Shown here: in pieces, positions 28,499-37,478 of the stretch
How the letters are laid out: every line of letters starts with the position of its first letter
How positions within the stretch are numbered: the stretch's first letter is position 1
NCBI GenBank assembly: GCA_017347485.1
Contig: AP021857.1
Coordinates: forward strand, 682,001 to 746,000
Origin: Candidatus Desulfobacillus denitrificans
GTDB lineage: Bacteria; Pseudomonadota; Gammaproteobacteria; Burkholderiales; Rhodocyclaceae
Reading direction: 5' to 3'
Length of the DNA: 64,000 nucleotides
Notes under the pieces: generated by a model
Told to the model about the DNA's origin: nothing
What the model saw: the letters and a program-made list of their open reading frames with translations, nothing else
The model's database searches: none
Position numbers and translations under genes: made by a program

Positions 28499-29264
28499 AC
28501 TTTTTCGTGAAGCCGAGCGCGTGCGAGATGGCGTCGGCGGCCTGCTTGATGGGCAGGATCCACTCCGCGTCGTAGCGCTCGGCGGGCGCCGAGACGGACA
28601 GGCCGGCGACCAGCTCGCCGGCATCGTCGCGCACCGGCGCGGCGATGCAGCGCAGGCCCTGCTCGATTTCCTCGTTGTCGAAGGCGATGCCGTGGCGGCG
28701 CACGCGGTCGAGCTCCCTTTCCAGGGCCGGCAGGGTGGTCAGCGAGGTCGGCGTGAAGCCGGGCAGGCCGGTGCGCCTGGCGTACTCGCGCAGTTTCTGC
28801 AGGCCGTCCTCGACGAGGAACAGCTTGCCGACGGCGGTGGCGTGCAGCGGCGCGCGGGCGCCGACGAGGTGCACCACCCGCACCGAGGAGCGGCCGCTGG
28901 AGGTGCGCTCGACGTAGATGATCTCGTCGTCGTGGCGCACGCCGAGGTTCACGCTCTCGCCGAGCTTGCCGTGCAGGGCCTGCATGAAGGGCAGCGCGAT
29001 CTCGCGGATGTTGATGCGCGACTTGACGATGTTGCCCAGTTCCAGCAGCCGGATGCCGAGGCGGTAGGCGCCCGGCTCGGCGCGCTCGACGAAGCCGCTG
29101 CCCGTCATGGCGGCGAGGATGCGGTGCGCGGTGGATGGGTGCAGGCCGGTTTCCCGCGACAGCTGCTTCAGGCTCACCGCGTCATGGTGGTGCGCCAGCA
29201 CGTCGAGCAGCGTCATCATGCGTTCGATGACCTGGATGGAGCTTTTGGCTTCGGCTTGCGGCAC
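28497..29264 (-). CDS. IclR-family transcriptional regulator
   Basis: The 255-residue regulator has an N-terminal winged helix (SIQVIERMMTLLDVLAHH, then LSRETGLHPSTAHRILAAM) and a C-terminal GAF-like effector domain (LHATAVGKLFL; GLRCIAAPV). GTG 29264 is chosen because AGGA lies 5 bases before it. It is divergent from the lut-type operon across 112 bases. That gap carries two GTGAAAA repeats 20 bp apart (29287, 29307) that could form its operator. It probably controls that operon in response to a hydroxy or keto acid (inference). Confidence 0.88.
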   Translation of the reverse strand: MPQAEAKSSIQVIERMMTLLDVLAHHHDAVSLKQLSRETGLHPSTAHRILAAMTGSGFVERAEPGAYRLGIRLLELGNIVKSRINIREIALPFMQALHGKLGESVNLGVRHDDEIIYVERTSSGRSSVRVVHLVGARAPLHATAVGKLFLVEDGLQKLREYARRTGLPGFTPTSLTTLPALERELDRVRRHGIAFDNEEIEQGLRCIAAPVRDDAGELVAGLSVSAPAERYDAEWILPIKQAADAISHALGFTKK

Positions 29265-29376
29265 GGCTGTCCTGGATTGTTGCGAGGTGAAAAAATATAC
29301 CACATCGTGAAAAGCCGTCCTGGCCGGGCCCCGCGTCCGCCCGATCGGCGATAATGCCCCCTCCACCGGAGGCGAA

Positions 29377-30783
29377 ATGGAAATCCGATCCATGCACTTC
29401 AAGGCGCGCGCCTCGGCCGCCGCCGTCGACCGCGCCCTGCAGGCCAAGCTGACGACGGCCAAGGCGCTGTTCGTCGAGGGCCGCCGCCGCGCCGTGGCGG
29501 ACATCGACCTCGAGGCCACGCGCGAGGCGTCGAAGGGCATCCGCGACGCCGGCATCGCCGACCTCGACCTGTGGCTGGAGCGCTTCGAAGCCGAGGCGAC
29601 AAGGCGCGGCGGCCGGGTGCTGTGGGCGCGCGACGGCGCCGAGATCTGCCGCCTGGTGATCGACATCGCCCGCCGCCACGGCGTGAAGAAGGCCATCAAG
29701 TCGAAGTCGATGCTCTCCGAGGAGGCGGGGCTGAACGCCGCGCTGGAGGCGGCCGGGGTGCAGCCGGTGGAGACCGACCTCGGCGAATACATCCTGCAGA
29801 TCAACGGCAACGAGACGCCCTCGCACATCATCGCGCCGGCCATCCACAAGACCCGCGAGGAAGTCGCGGCGCTGTTCGAGCGCGTGCACCGGCGCCCGCG
29901 CAAGCGCGAGATCGGCGAGATGACGCGCGAGGCCCGCGAAGTCCTGCGCGCGCACTTCCTCTCGGCCGACATGGGCATCTCCGGCGGCAACTTCCTCGTC
30001 GCCGAGACGGGCTCGGTGGCGCTGGTCACCAACGAGGGCAACGGCCGCATGGTGACGACGCTGCCGCGCGTGCACGTCGTCATCACCGGCGTCGAGAAGG
30101 TGATTCCGACGCTGGAGGACCTCGCCACGCTGATGCGCATCCTGCCGCGCTCGGCTACCGGGCAGACGATCTCCAACTACTTTTCGCTGCTGACGGGGGT
30201 CAGGCGGCCCGGCGACACGGACGGCCCCGAGCACCTCTATTTCATCCTCGTCGACAACGGCCGCGTCGACCTGCTCGGCGGCGGCTTCCAGGACATGCTG
30301 CGCTGCATCCGCTGCGCCGCCTGCATGAACCACTGCCCGGTGTACCAGACCGTCGGCGGCCACGCCTACGGCTGGGTCTATCCCGGCCCGATGGGCGCGG
30401 TGCTGACGCCGTTGTTCGTCGGCATCGAGAACGCCATCGACCTGCCGCATGCCGCCACCCTGTGCAACCAGTGCGGCGCGGTGTGCCCGGTGAAGATCCC
30501 GCTGCCCGACCTCATGCGCAAGCTGCGCGAGGCGCAGGTCGAGCGCGGCCTGCGCCCGCGCCGCGAGCGCCTGGCGCTCGCCGCGTGGTCCTGGCTGGCG
30601 CGGCATCCCGCGCTGTATGGGCTGGCGGCGCGCATCGGCGCGCGCTACCTGAAATGGCAGGCCGGCGGCGGCGAGCGCATCCGCGTCATGGGCATGGCGC
30701 CGGCGTGGACGGCGGGGCGCGATTTCCCGGCACCCGAAGGCCGCACTTTCCGCGAACAATACGCAGCAGGGCGCCGCGCATGA
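29377..30783 (+). CDS. lutB: LutB-type iron-sulfur protein of L-lactate oxidation
   Basis: The 468-residue protein has an N-terminal LUD domain (AETGSVALVTNEGNGRM) and two [4Fe-4S] cluster motifs near residues 310-325 (CIRCAACMNHCP) and 364-372 (CNQCGAVCP). The C-terminal helical DUF3390-like tail fits LutB. LutB works with LutA and LutC as a lactate dehydrogenase complex. It is the first gene after the IclR regulator, and overlaps the next gene by 4 bases. No lutA (Cys-rich CCG-domain) gene is adjacent. Confidence 0.93.
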   Translation: MEIRSMHFKARASAAAVDRALQAKLTTAKALFVEGRRRAVADIDLEATREASKGIRDAGIADLDLWLERFEAEATRRGGRVLWARDGAEICRLVIDIARRHGVKKAIKSKSMLSEEAGLNAALEAAGVQPVETDLGEYILQINGNETPSHIIAPAIHKTREEVAALFERVHRRPRKREIGEMTREAREVLRAHFLSADMGISGGNFLVAETGSVALVTNEGNGRMVTTLPRVHVVITGVEKVIPTLEDLATLMRILPRSATGQTISNYFSLLTGVRRPGDTDGPEHLYFILVDNGRVDLLGGGFQDMLRCIRCAACMNHCPVYQTVGGHAYGWVYPGPMGAVLTPLFVGIENAIDLPHAATLCNQCGAVCPVKIPLPDLMRKLREAQVERGLRPRRERLALAAWSWLARHPALYGLAARIGARYLKWQAGGGERIRVMGMAPAWTAGRDFPAPEGRTFREQYAAGRRA

Positions 30784-31739
30784 GCGAACACCGCATCGTC
30801 TTCCTCGAGCGCGATTCCATCCGCGGCAGCTTCCGCCGCCCGGACTTTCCGCACGACTACGACGAATATCCGCTGACGAAGCCCGAGGAGCTGGCACAGC
30901 GCCTGCGCGACGCCAGCATCGTCATCGTGAACAAGCTGCAGCTGCGCGGCGAGCTGCTCGCCGCCCTGCCGAAGCTGAAGATGATCGCCTGCGCCGCCAC
31001 CGGCACCGACAACGTCGATCTGGCCTGGTGCCGCGCGCACGGCATCGTCGCCTGCAACATCCGCGGCTACGCGGCGAACACCGTGCCCGAGCACGCCATC
31101 GCGCTGGCCATGGCGCTGCGGCGCAACCTGCTCGCCTACCGGCGCGACGTGCACGCCGGCAAGTGGCAGCAGGCGCCGATGTTCTGCTTCTTCGACCACC
31201 CGATCGGCGACCTCCACGGCGCGACGCTGGGCATCTTCGGCCGCGGCTCGCTCGGCGAGGGCGTGGCGCGGCTGGCCGAGGCCTTCGGCATGCGCGTGCT
31301 GTGGGGCGAGCACAAGGGCGTGGAAGAAACAAAAGTCAGGCCCGGCAGGACGGCGTTCGAGACGGTGCTGCGCGAAGCCGACGTGATCTCGCTGCACTGC
31401 CCGTTGAACGACGCCACGCGCGGCATGATCGGCGCGGCGGAATTGAAGGCGATGAAGCGCGACGCCGTGCTCATCAACACCGCGCGCGGCGGCCTGGTCG
31501 ACGAGGCGGCGCTGGCGCGCGCGCTGAAGGAGGGCTGGATCGGCGGCGCCGGCTTCGACGTGCTGTCGCAGGAGCCGCCGCGCGAGGGCAATCCGCTGCT
31601 CGAACTCGACCTGCCCAACTTCATCCTGACGCCGCACGTCGCCTGGGCCTCGGCGCGGGCGATGCAGGCGCTGCTCGACCAGCTCACCGGCAACATCGAG
31701 GCCTTCGCCCGCGGCGAGCCGCGCAACCGGGTGGCTTGA
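30780..31739 (+). CDS. D-isomer-specific 2-hydroxyacid dehydrogenase
   Basis: The 319-residue NAD-dependent dehydrogenase has GIFGRGSLGEGVARL (GXGXXG) near 153-160. The catalytic Arg is in INTARGGLVDE near 236, the Glu in DVLSQEPP near 264 and the His in LTPHVAWAS near 286. These are the triad of glycerate, lactate and hydroxypyruvate dehydrogenases. Placed between lutB and lutC with a 4-base overlap, it probably interconverts a D-2-hydroxyacid and the 2-keto acid handled by the same pathway. Residues at ~185-192 coincide with the 24-bp motif. Confidence 0.88.
   Translation: MSEHRIVFLERDSIRGSFRRPDFPHDYDEYPLTKPEELAQRLRDASIVIVNKLQLRGELLAALPKLKMIACAATGTDNVDLAWCRAHGIVACNIRGYAANTVPEHAIALAMALRRNLLAYRRDVHAGKWQQAPMFCFFDHPIGDLHGATLGIFGRGSLGEGVARLAEAFGMRVLWGEHKGVEETKVRPGRTAFETVLREADVISLHCPLNDATRGMIGAAELKAMKRDAVLINTARGGLVDEAALARALKEGWIGGAGFDVLSQEPPREGNPLLELDLPNFILTPHVAWASARAMQALLDQLTGNIEAFARGEPRNRVA
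31332..31355 (+). repeat. Dispersed 24-bp motif, copy 4 (in the hydroxyacid dehydrogenase gene)
   Basis: AAAGTCAGGCCC, then GGCAGGACGGCG; two differences from the consensus. Read in frame as K-V-R-P-G-R-T-A. Confidence 0.75.
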
Positions 31740-31740
31740 G

Positions 31741-32403
31741 ATGGCAATTCAGGATTCCCGCGCAGACATCCTCGGCCGCATCCGGCGGCGCCTCGGCCGC
31801 ACCGCGGAGAATGCCGCCGCCGGACGCACGGCGCTGAATGCCGTGCTGGCGCGCCGCGCGCAGGGACCGCGCCCGGCGGTCGAGGGCGACCTGGTGGCGC
31901 GCTTTTGCGCCCGCGCCGAAGCCCTGGCCAGCACGGCCGAAGAGGTGGCCAGCATGGACGAGGCGCCGGCCGCCGTCGTCCGCTACCTCGCCGCGCATGA
32001 TCTGCCCCGCCAGGCCGTCGCCTGGCCGCAACTGGCCGGCCTCGACTGGGCCGCCGCCGGCCTGCGAACGGAAGGCCGCCCCGCCAACGGCGACGACCTC
32101 GTCGGCATCACGGGCGTCTTCTGCGCGGTGGCCGAGACCGGCTCGCTGGTGGTGCTCTCCGGCGCCGGCACGCCGGCCGCCAACAGCCTGCTGCCGGAGA
32201 CGCACGTCGCCCTCGTGCCGGCGGCGCGCATCGTGCGCGGCATGGAGGAGGCCTTCGACCTGGTGCGCGCCGAATGCGGCGAGCCGCCGCGCGCGGTGAA
32301 CTTCATTTCCGGCCCCTCGCGCACCGGCGACATCGAGCAGACGCTGGTGCTTGGCGCGCACGGCCCCTACCGCGTGCACATCGTCGTCGTCAGGCAGCCC
32401 TGA
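31741..32403 (+). CDS. lutC: LutC-type LUD-domain protein
   Basis: The 220-residue protein starts MAIQDSRADILGRIRRRLGR and has the LUD core GITGVFCAVAETGSLVVLSG, then LLPETHVALVPAARIV and FISGPSRTGDIEQTLVLGAHGP, matching LutC/YkgG. It is the third subunit of the L-lactate oxidation complex. It begins one base after the dehydrogenase stop. It converges with the kinase gene on the other strand, overlapping it by 14 bases. Confidence 0.93.
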   Translation: MAIQDSRADILGRIRRRLGRTAENAAAGRTALNAVLARRAQGPRPAVEGDLVARFCARAEALASTAEEVASMDEAPAAVVRYLAAHDLPRQAVAWPQLAGLDWAAAGLRTEGRPANGDDLVGITGVFCAVAETGSLVVLSGAGTPAANSLLPETHVALVPAARIVRGMEEAFDLVRAECGEPPRAVNFISGPSRTGDIEQTLVLGAHGPYRVHIVVVRQP

Positions 32404-34339
32404 AGCGGCGCTCGGGGTGGTCTTCCGGCAGCCAGTGCTGCTTCCACCAGGCTTCGATCTGGGCGCGCGTCCACGGCTGGTAGACCAGCACGGCGTCGAG
32501 TGCGCCGGCCACTTCCGCCATGCTCTGCGGGCGCCGGTCGGGTTCCTTCTCCAGGCAGCGGCCGATGAGGGCATCGAGTTCGACCGGCACGACGAAAGGG
32601 GCGCTCTCGGAGGCCAGCGGCGGCACCGTGTGCAGCACCTGGTAGACCAGGTCGTGCTCGGTCTCGGTCTCGAACAGGCGCTTGCCGGTGAGCAGATAGT
32701 AGCCGACGGCGCCCAGCGCGTAGATGTCGGCGCGGGCGTCGGCGTCGCCGGGGTGGCGGATGCGTTCCGGCGACATGTAGAGCGGCGTGCCGAGGATGCG
32801 CAGCGTGCTGGTGAGGTCGCGCGTCTGCTCGCCGGAGGTCTGCTTGACCAGGCCGAAGTCGAGCACCTTCGCCACGTCGCGCTCGCCGCGGATGTCGCAC
32901 AGCATGATGTTCTGCGGCTTGATGTCGCGATGCACCAGGCCGCCGGCATGCGCTTCCCATAGCGAAGCGCAGGTCTGGCGCAATATCCAGGCCGCGCGCG
33001 AAGGCGGCACCGGCCCGTAGCGCTCGACCAGGTCGGCGAGCGACAGCCCCTCCAGGTATTCCATGGCGTACCAGAATTCCCCGCCCGGGCCCGTGCCGTA
33101 ATCGTAGATGGCGATGGTGTTCGGGTGGGACAGCCGGCTGGCGAACTGCACCTCGCGCTGGAAGCGGGCGGTCCATTCGTCGGAACTGGTCTGCGGCTTG
33201 AGCACCTTCACCGCGGCCGGACGCCTCAGCATGCGGTGCTGCGCCAGGTACACGTTGGCGAGCGCCCCTTCGCCGATCTGGCGGACCAGCCGGTAGGGAC
33301 CGAACTGCCTGGCGCGCCCGTCGCGCCGCAGCAGCGCCGCCAGCACCTGCGGCGGCAGGAAGCCGGACAGCCACACCATGCCCATCAGCAGCAGGACGAC
33401 GGCGAAGCCGATTTGCAGGTAGGTGAGCGGGGCGTAGGCTTCGCCTGCCTCCATTTCGACCGCCACGCCGATGTCGTGGTCGGGCAGCCAGCGCCAGGCG
33501 CCGATCACCTCGCGGCCGAGATAGTTCGGATAGGGCGCGAGCAGCAGGCCCTCGTGCGGGCCGTCCGCCGTGCGCGAGGCGATGGCGGCGGCGGCAAGCG
33601 GAGTGAGCGTCTCGCTGTCGGGCAGCACCGTCCGGTGCGCCAGGTCGCGCTCGGTGAGCGCTTTCGCATGGCGGCTTTCCGAGATCAGCCAGCCGTCCGA
33701 GTCGAAGGCCAGCGCCTCGCCCGTGCGGCCGGGGCGGGCGGCCAGGAACAGAGACTTGAGGCGGTCCTGCGCCGGCGCGCCGAGCGCCAGAATGGCCAGC
33801 GGCCTGCCGCTTTCCGCGCGCACCGGCGCGGCGACCCAGGCGCGCCCGAGCAGCGACGGGCCGGCGCCGCTGCCGCTGCGATAGGGCCGCACGAACACCG
33901 ATTTGCCGCCGAGCGTAGGGCGGAGGTAGCCAAGAAAATCGGCCGTGACGGTCTGGCCGACGCGATCCGTGTCGCTCGAGGCGAGGATGCGGCCTTGACT
34001 GTCGAGGACGTGGACGGAGGTGATGCCCATGCTGCCGGCTTCACGCAGGATGTGTTCGACGACTTGTTCGCCCTCGCCGCTTTTCTGCCCGCCGCGCGAC
34101 AGCCTGGCGATCGATGCCCGCAGCGATGGATCGACGGACAGCTGTTCGGCCTCGCGCCGCCCCTCCGCGATCCACTGCTCCAACGCCCCGATTTGCGTCT
34201 CGAGCAGGGCCTTCAGGCCGGTGGCGCGGATTTCGCGCAGGGAATCGCCGACGCCGTGATAGGCCCACAGGCCGATGCCGAGCAGGGCGGCGAGGAGCAG
34301 GAGCAGGACCAGGTGCGCGCGTTGCGGGGAAGGATTCAC
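32390..34339 (-). CDS. Membrane receptor Ser/Thr protein kinase
   Basis: The ~649-residue protein has a membrane helix near the N-terminus (LVLLLLLAALLGIGLWAY), a ~270-residue periplasmic Cache-like sensor (ILASSDTDRVGQ; YPNYLGREVIGAWRWLP), a second helix (VVLLLMGMVWLSGFLPP) and a cytoplasmic kinase domain from ~345. The kinase shows the IGEGALANVYLAQH loop, Lys in AAVKVLK, HRDIKPQNIML near 466 and DFGLVKQ near 491. GTG 34339 is preferred; a TTG 12 codons upstream is possible. A paralogue with the same layout lies at 42460. Confidence 0.87.
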   Translation of the reverse strand: MNPSPQRAHLVLLLLLAALLGIGLWAYHGVGDSLREIRATGLKALLETQIGALEQWIAEGRREAEQLSVDPSLRASIARLSRGGQKSGEGEQVVEHILREAGSMGITSVHVLDSQGRILASSDTDRVGQTVTADFLGYLRPTLGGKSVFVRPYRSGSGAGPSLLGRAWVAAPVRAESGRPLAILALGAPAQDRLKSLFLAARPGRTGEALAFDSDGWLISESRHAKALTERDLAHRTVLPDSETLTPLAAAAIASRTADGPHEGLLLAPYPNYLGREVIGAWRWLPDHDIGVAVEMEAGEAYAPLTYLQIGFAVVLLLMGMVWLSGFLPPQVLAALLRRDGRARQFGPYRLVRQIGEGALANVYLAQHRMLRRPAAVKVLKPQTSSDEWTARFQREVQFASRLSHPNTIAIYDYGTGPGGEFWYAMEYLEGLSLADLVERYGPVPPSRAAWILRQTCASLWEAHAGGLVHRDIKPQNIMLCDIRGERDVAKVLDFGLVKQTSGEQTRDLTSTLRILGTPLYMSPERIRHPGDADARADIYALGAVGYYLLTGKRLFETETEHDLVYQVLHTVPPLASESAPFVVPVELDALIGRCLEKEPDRRPQSMAEVAGALDAVLVYQPWTRAQIEAWWKQHWLPEDHPERRFRAA

Positions 34340-34464
34340 GGCCGCCAGCGTAAAGCAAGGGGGCTGCTCCGGCAACCATTGCGAAACTTGAAATCGCCAA
34401 GCGGCGCAATGCGAGGGTGAAACATGATACTTTTAGGCCGAGGGCGAGGCCCGAAAGTCATCTT

Positions 34465-36699
34465 ATGTCACTTTCCCTGCGTTTTATCCTTCCTTTGTTG
34501 CTGGCATTGGCGGCGATGGCTTACGCCGTCGTGCCGCTGGTCGACCAGCTGACCCTGCGCTGGTTCGTGCGCGATCTCGACATTCGTGCCGAGCTGATCG
34601 CCAATTCCGTGCAGGAGTCCCTGGAGGAGCAACTGAAGGCCGGCCAGAAGGCCAAGACCCTGCTCTACTTCTCGCGCCTCCTCCAGGACGAGCGCCTGTT
34701 CGGCGTCGGCTTTTGCCCGGAAGGCGGCGCGCTGCTGGCGACGAAAGGATTTCCCGAGGCCATCCGCTGCGACAGGATCGACCGCTTCGGCGACCCTTCG
34801 GCGCGGCTGCTCGACAGCGGACAGGGACCGCTGCACGTGGCAGTGCGCCCGATCGAGATGGAAGGCGACCGGGCCGGCACCCTGGTGCTGGTGCACGACA
34901 TGAGTTTCATCCAGCGGCGCAGCGAGGAAACCAAGCGCTACGTTTTCTATTTCTTCATCGGTCTTGGCCTGGTCATCTCTCTCATCACGGTGGCGATCGC
35001 CCAGCTTTCCTGGCGTGGCTGGATCCAGGGCATGCGCGCGCTGCTGCGCGGCGAAGGCCTGCTGCGCGAGCCCGGCCGGATCGAGGTGGCGGCGCCGGAG
35101 TTCCGTCCGATCGCGCGCGACCTGCGCGTCCTGATCCGGGAAATGGAGGCGGAGTTCCGCCCGCGCGACGACGCCCAGCTGACGTGGACGCCGGAAACCC
35201 TGCGCGCCATCCTGCATGGCGAGCTCTCCGGCGAGGACGTGCTGGTCGTTTCCAACCGCGAGCCCTACATCCATGTGCGCCGCGGCGAGCAGGTCGAGGT
35301 GCAGCGGCCGGCGAGCGGGCTGGTCACTGCGCTGGAACCGATCATGCGCGCCTGTTCCGGCACCTGGATCGCGCACGGCAGCGGCAGCGCGGACCGCGAT
35401 GCGGCGGACGGCAGCGGTCGCGTCGCCGTGCCGCCGGAGCGGCCGGCCTACCATATCCGCCGCGTTTGGCTGACGCCCGAGGAGGAAGCGGGCTACTACT
35501 ACGGATTCTCCAACGAGGGTTTGTGGCCGCTGTGCCACATCGCCCACGTACGGCCGACCTTCCGCACCGCGGACTGGCGGCAGTACGTCGAAGTCAACCG
35601 CAAGTTCGCCGAGGCGGTGGTGGCCGAGGCGAAGAAGCCGAATCCCATCGTGCTGGTGCAGGACTACCACCTGGCCCTGCTGCCGCGCATGATCCGCGAG
35701 CGCCTGCCGGAAGCGATCGTCATCACCTTCTGGCACATCCCCTGGCCCAACCCCGAGGCGTTTTCCATCTGCCCCTGGCGCGAGGAAATCCTCGAGGGGC
35801 TGCTCGGCAGCAGCATCCTCGGCTTCCACACGCAGTTCCACTGCAACAACTTCGTCGACACGGTGGACCGCATGCTCGAGGCGCGCGTCAACCGCGAGAA
35901 TTTCAGCGTCAGCTACGGCGGCAAGACGACGATGGTGAAGCGCTACCCGATTTCCATCGAGTGGCCGCCGCCGCCCGAGCTGACGGCGAAGCCGGTCGAG
36001 CAGTGCCGCAGCGATGTCCGCCGCCGGCACGGCCTGGGGCGGGATCACCTGCTGGGCGTCGGCGTCGATCGCCTGGATTACACCAAGGGTGTCATCGAGC
36101 GCTTCCGCGCCATCGAGCGGCTGTTCGAACTGGAGCCGGCCTGGATCGGCCGCTTCAGCTTCGTGCAGATTGCCGCGCCGACACGCGCCAGCATCGGCGA
36201 GTACCAGCAGTACGAGGCGCATGTGCGCACCCTGGCGCGGGAAATCAACGAGCGCTTCGGCCGTGGCGGCTACACGCCGATCATCCTGAAGATCGAGCAC
36301 CACGAGCCGCAGGGCGTCTACGAATACTACCGGGCGGCAGACCTGTGCTTCGTCAGCAGCCTGCACGACGGCATGAACCTGGTGGCGAAGGAGTTTGTTG
36401 CGTCGCGCGACGACGATCGCGGCGTGCTGATCCTCAGCCGCTTCACCGGCGCGGCGCGCGAATTGCCGGAAGCCCTGATCGTCAACCCCTACGATGCCGA
36501 CCGCTGCGCGGCGGCACTGCACATGGCGCTGTCGATGCCGGTGGTGGAGCAGCGCGACCGCATGCGGCTGATGCGCGGCCTGGTGGCCGAGTTCAACGTC
36601 TATCGCTGGGCCGGGCGCATGCTGCTCGACGCGGCCGGCATGCGGCGCCGGGAAAGGGTGCAGGAACGGAAAGGCCCATGGCCGAAACAACGATCCTGA
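34465..36699 (+). CDS. otsA: Trehalose-6-phosphate synthase fused to a membrane sensor-like N-terminus
   Basis: Residues ~255-730 are a GT20 domain: [42 protein letters not shown] near 534 and [13 protein letters not shown] near 634. It transfers glucose from a nucleotide sugar to glucose-6-phosphate. Unusually, residues 1-~235 form a membrane helix (~6-28), a ~130-residue extracytoplasmic domain, a second helix (~159-181) and a HAMP-like linker. Most OtsA proteins are soluble and ~470 residues, so this one may be regulated from outside. It overlaps otsB by 22 bases. Confidence 0.92.
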   Translation: MSLSLRFILPLLLALAAMAYAVVPLVDQLTLRWFVRDLDIRAELIANSVQESLEEQLKAGQKAKTLLYFSRLLQDERLFGVGFCPEGGALLATKGFPEAIRCDRIDRFGDPSARLLDSGQGPLHVAVRPIEMEGDRAGTLVLVHDMSFIQRRSEETKRYVFYFFIGLGLVISLITVAIAQLSWRGWIQGMRALLRGEGLLREPGRIEVAAPEFRPIARDLRVLIREMEAEFRPRDDAQLTWTPETLRAILHGELSGEDVLVVSNREPYIHVRRGEQVEVQRPASGLVTALEPIMRACSGTWIAHGSGSADRDAADGSGRVAVPPERPAYHIRRVWLTPEEEAGYYYGFSNEGLWPLCHIAHVRPTFRTADWRQYVEVNRKFAEAVVAEAKKPNPIVLVQDYHLALLPRMIRERLPEAIVITFWHIPWPNPEAFSICPWREEILEGLLGSSILGFHTQFHCNNFVDTVDRMLEARVNRENFSVSYGGKTTMVKRYPISIEWPPPPELTAKPVEQCRSDVRRRHGLGRDHLLGVGVDRLDYTKGVIERFRAIERLFELEPAWIGRFSFVQIAAPTRASIGEYQQYEAHVRTLAREINERFGRGGYTPIILKIEHHEPQGVYEYYRAADLCFVSSLHDGMNLVAKEFVASRDDDRGVLILSRFTGAARELPEALIVNPYDADRCAAALHMALSMPVVEQRDRMRLMRGLVAEFNVYRWAGRMLLDAAGMRRRERVQERKGPWPKQRS

Positions 36700-37478
36700 A
36701 CGGCGCGCTGATGGACATGTCGGCGGCAGATGGCGCACGGGCCTTTTTCTTCGACATCGACGGCACCCTGCTGGAAATCGCGCCGACGCCATCCGGCGTG
36801 CGCGTCGACGCCGGCCTGGTGGCCAGCATCCGGCAGCTGCACGAATGCAGCGGCGGCGCCGTCGCGCTCATCAGCGGCCGCCGCGTCGCCGATGTCGACG
36901 CCCTGTTCCCGGGACTGCGCCTGCCGATCGCCGGACAGCACGGCCTCGAGCGCCGCGACTCCGCCGGCGGCTGCCACAGCCACGCACCGGAAGGAGTGGA
37001 TTGGCCCCGGCTGAAAGCCCTCGTCAAGGGAACTTTCGACGGCGTGCGGGACCTGGTTCTGGAGGACAAGGGATTGACGCTGGCGGTGCATTACAGGCAG
37101 AACCCGTCGCTGGAGAGGCAGGTGACCGATGCCCTCGCGCGCATCGTTGCCGATGCCGGCGCGACGGTGAGGCTGCAACCGGGCAAATGCGTGCTGGAGG
37201 TGAAGCCGGCCGGCCGCGACAAGGGCACGGCGATCGCGGAATTCATGACGGAGGTTCCCTTTCGCGGTCGGCGGCCGGTGTTCCTCGGCGATGACATCAC
37301 CGACGAATACGGCTTCAGCGTGGTCAACGATCTGGGCGGCGACTCCATCAAGGTGGGTGAAGGGCCAACCGTCGCGCGCTGGCGGCTGGACAACGTGCAG
37401 GCGGTGCGCGCCTGGCTGGACGAGTTGCTGGCGCGCATCCCCGCTTGCCGCCGGCAGGAGAGGGGGTGGGCGACATGA
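36678..37478 (+). CDS. otsB: Trehalose-6-phosphate phosphatase
   Basis: The 266-residue HAD-type phosphatase has motif I FFFDIDGTLLEIAP near residue 25, LISGRRVADV, the Lys motif EVKPAGRDKGTA and motif III/IV FLGDDITDEYGF near 204. It converts trehalose-6-phosphate to trehalose. ATG 36678 overlaps otsA. A second ATG (36711) follows, so the first 11 residues are uncertain. The end overlaps the GH15 gene by 4 bases. Confidence 0.95.
   Translation: MAETTILNGALMDMSAADGARAFFFDIDGTLLEIAPTPSGVRVDAGLVASIRQLHECSGGAVALISGRRVADVDALFPGLRLPIAGQHGLERRDSAGGCHSHAPEGVDWPRLKALVKGTFDGVRDLVLEDKGLTLAVHYRQNPSLERQVTDALARIVADAGATVRLQPGKCVLEVKPAGRDKGTAIAEFMTEVPFRGRRPVFLGDDITDEYGFSVVNDLGGDSIKVGEGPTVARWRLDNVQAVRAWLDELLARIPACRRQERGWAT

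Noticed and set aside
34456-34470. Motif copy upstream of otsA (CCGAAAGTCATCTTATG)
   Set aside because: Only GAAAGTCA matches, and the rest diverges at once, so it is too weak to count.
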